A DNA stretch of 64,000 nucleotides from Chloroflexota bacterium (lineage in GTDB: Bacteria; Chloroflexota; Anaerolineae; Anaerolineales; Villigracilaceae): positions 1 through 64,000 of the forward strand of contig JACRBN010000013.1 in NCBI GenBank assembly GCA_016213105.1, read 5' to 3'. Both the position numbers and the translations under genes were made by a program. This document shows positions 63,432 through 64,000 of this stretch, piece after piece (position 1 is the first letter of the stretch; every line of letters starts with the position of its first letter). The notes under the pieces were generated by a model. It worked only from the letters and a program-made list of their open reading frames with translations. It ran no database searches and was not told the DNA's origin.

Positions 63432-64000
63432 ATGAAAAGACTCGTCGCGCTTCTCACTCTCGTTCTGCTGTTCTTTTCCGTTCAACCCGTCCACGCGGAT
63501 GGAAACCTGCGCGTCTTTTATGTAGGCGCGGAGGGCAGCGTGAAGACCGCGCTGGAACTGGCGAAATTCACGCTGGTGGATGATCCCGCACTGGCAGATG
63601 TGTTCGTGCTGAACGGGGAGATTCCCGCCGACGGGACGATCCTTTCCCGCACCCAAAGCGGCGAGGCGGGACTGGTGCTGATTCTCGGCCCGAACCTGAG
63701 CGAAGCGCAGGTCGGCGGCCTGCTGGGGATTCCGCTCACGCTTGCGCCCCGCGATGATGCCGTCAGCATCACGTCGATTCCATTGGATGATCCGCTGGTG
63801 ACGGAGATCATCTGGAACGGGGCGCCGCAGGTGCGCGAACGCTTCGAGGTGCAGACTCCGCTTTCGTCTGTCCAGCCGTTGGTGACGAATTACGAAAACG
63901 GCGAGTGGATCCTCTGGCAGGCGCGGCCCAACCAATACGTGGTCAACGCCTTTCTGGATGATGTCAATCCGCAAATCCAGGAGTGGGCTTATTACAACTA
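63432..64000 (+). CDS. secreted protein, cut by the window end
   Basis: The frame opens with a signal peptide (MKRLVALLTLVLLFFSVQPVHA) and continues without a stop for 189 codons to the edge. The mature part is beta-rich (VFVLNGEIPADGTIL, LVLILGPNLSE). No family recognised from the visible part. GAGGTGAC precedes the ATG. Confidence 0.75.
   Translation, partial: MKRLVALLTLVLLFFSVQPVHADGNLRVFYVGAEGSVKTALELAKFTLVDDPALADVFVLNGEIPADGTILSRTQSGEAGLVLILGPNLSEAQVGGLLGIPLTLAPRDDAVSITSIPLDDPLVTEIIWNGAPQVRERFEVQTPLSSVQPLVTNYENGEWILWQARPNQYVVNAFLDDVNPQIQEWAYYN

Overview
The window looks like chromosome from an uncultured Chloroflexota bacterium, most likely class Anaerolineae. This is inferred from gene content, not from a marker phylogeny: GC-rich housekeeping genes with many CGC/GCG codons, a mitochondrial-type citrate synthase, archaeal-type peptidyl-tRNA hydrolase (Pth2), very long PAS/GAF signalling proteins, RHS remnants of the kind common in Anaerolineae, and many small dispersed hairpin repeats. 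No rRNA, tRNA or CRISPR array was seen.

Layout. 1-2.2 kb: 5' part of a Roco (LRR-Roc GTPase) gene and a REP-associated transposase with its palindromes. 2.2-4.7 kb: carotenoid genes crtB-crtI. 5-11 kb: zinc-ribbon protein, LURP-like protein, thioredoxin reductase, malate dehydrogenase and citrate synthase, each with clear terminators. 11-16.7 kb: membrane proteins, Pth2, DinB-like proteins, and an AT-rich pair of paralogous secreted proteins beside an RHS scrap. 16.8-20.7 kb: a bacterial microcompartment (BMC) operon with RpiB-like and DeoC enzymes, three BMC pentamer shell proteins, a probable linker protein and a PP2C phosphatase, but no hexameric shell protein. 22-23.5 kb: hisD behind a probable histidine attenuator. 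25.3-39.2 kb: a four-gene signalling cluster (GGDEF diguanylate cyclase, 7TM-Cache-PAS histidine kinase, receiver, receiver-PAS-GAF-HD-GYP) holding about 19 PAS domains. 40-44.5 kb: class III aminotransferase, and an MFS efflux pump with a TetR regulator and a visible operator. 44.5-48.8 kb: MoxR/DUF58/DUF4129 cluster. 48.9-53.5 kb: DUF309, zinc ribbon, FabL-type reductase, AraC-MGMT fusion, EamA transporter, DsbD-like and thioredoxin lipoproteins. 53.5-56.6 kb: a graveyard of RHS fragments alternating with small AT-rich membrane-protein ORFs, read here as displaced toxin/immunity cassettes. 56.6-64 kb: YgjV-like protein, KAS III-like enzyme, EamA transporter, YcxB-like protein, DinB, methyltransferase, zinc-ribbon protein and a secreted protein cut by the window end.

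How the parts fit. The BMC operon should build an enzyme core for pentose or deoxypentose phosphates, with amphipathic helices on both enzymes and on the linker protein as likely packaging signals; hexamers must come from another locus. The signalling cluster carries both c-di-GMP synthesis and breakdown. Several genes have a TATAAT-like -10 box only 6-10 bases from the start codon, so leaderless transcripts are probably common in this organism.
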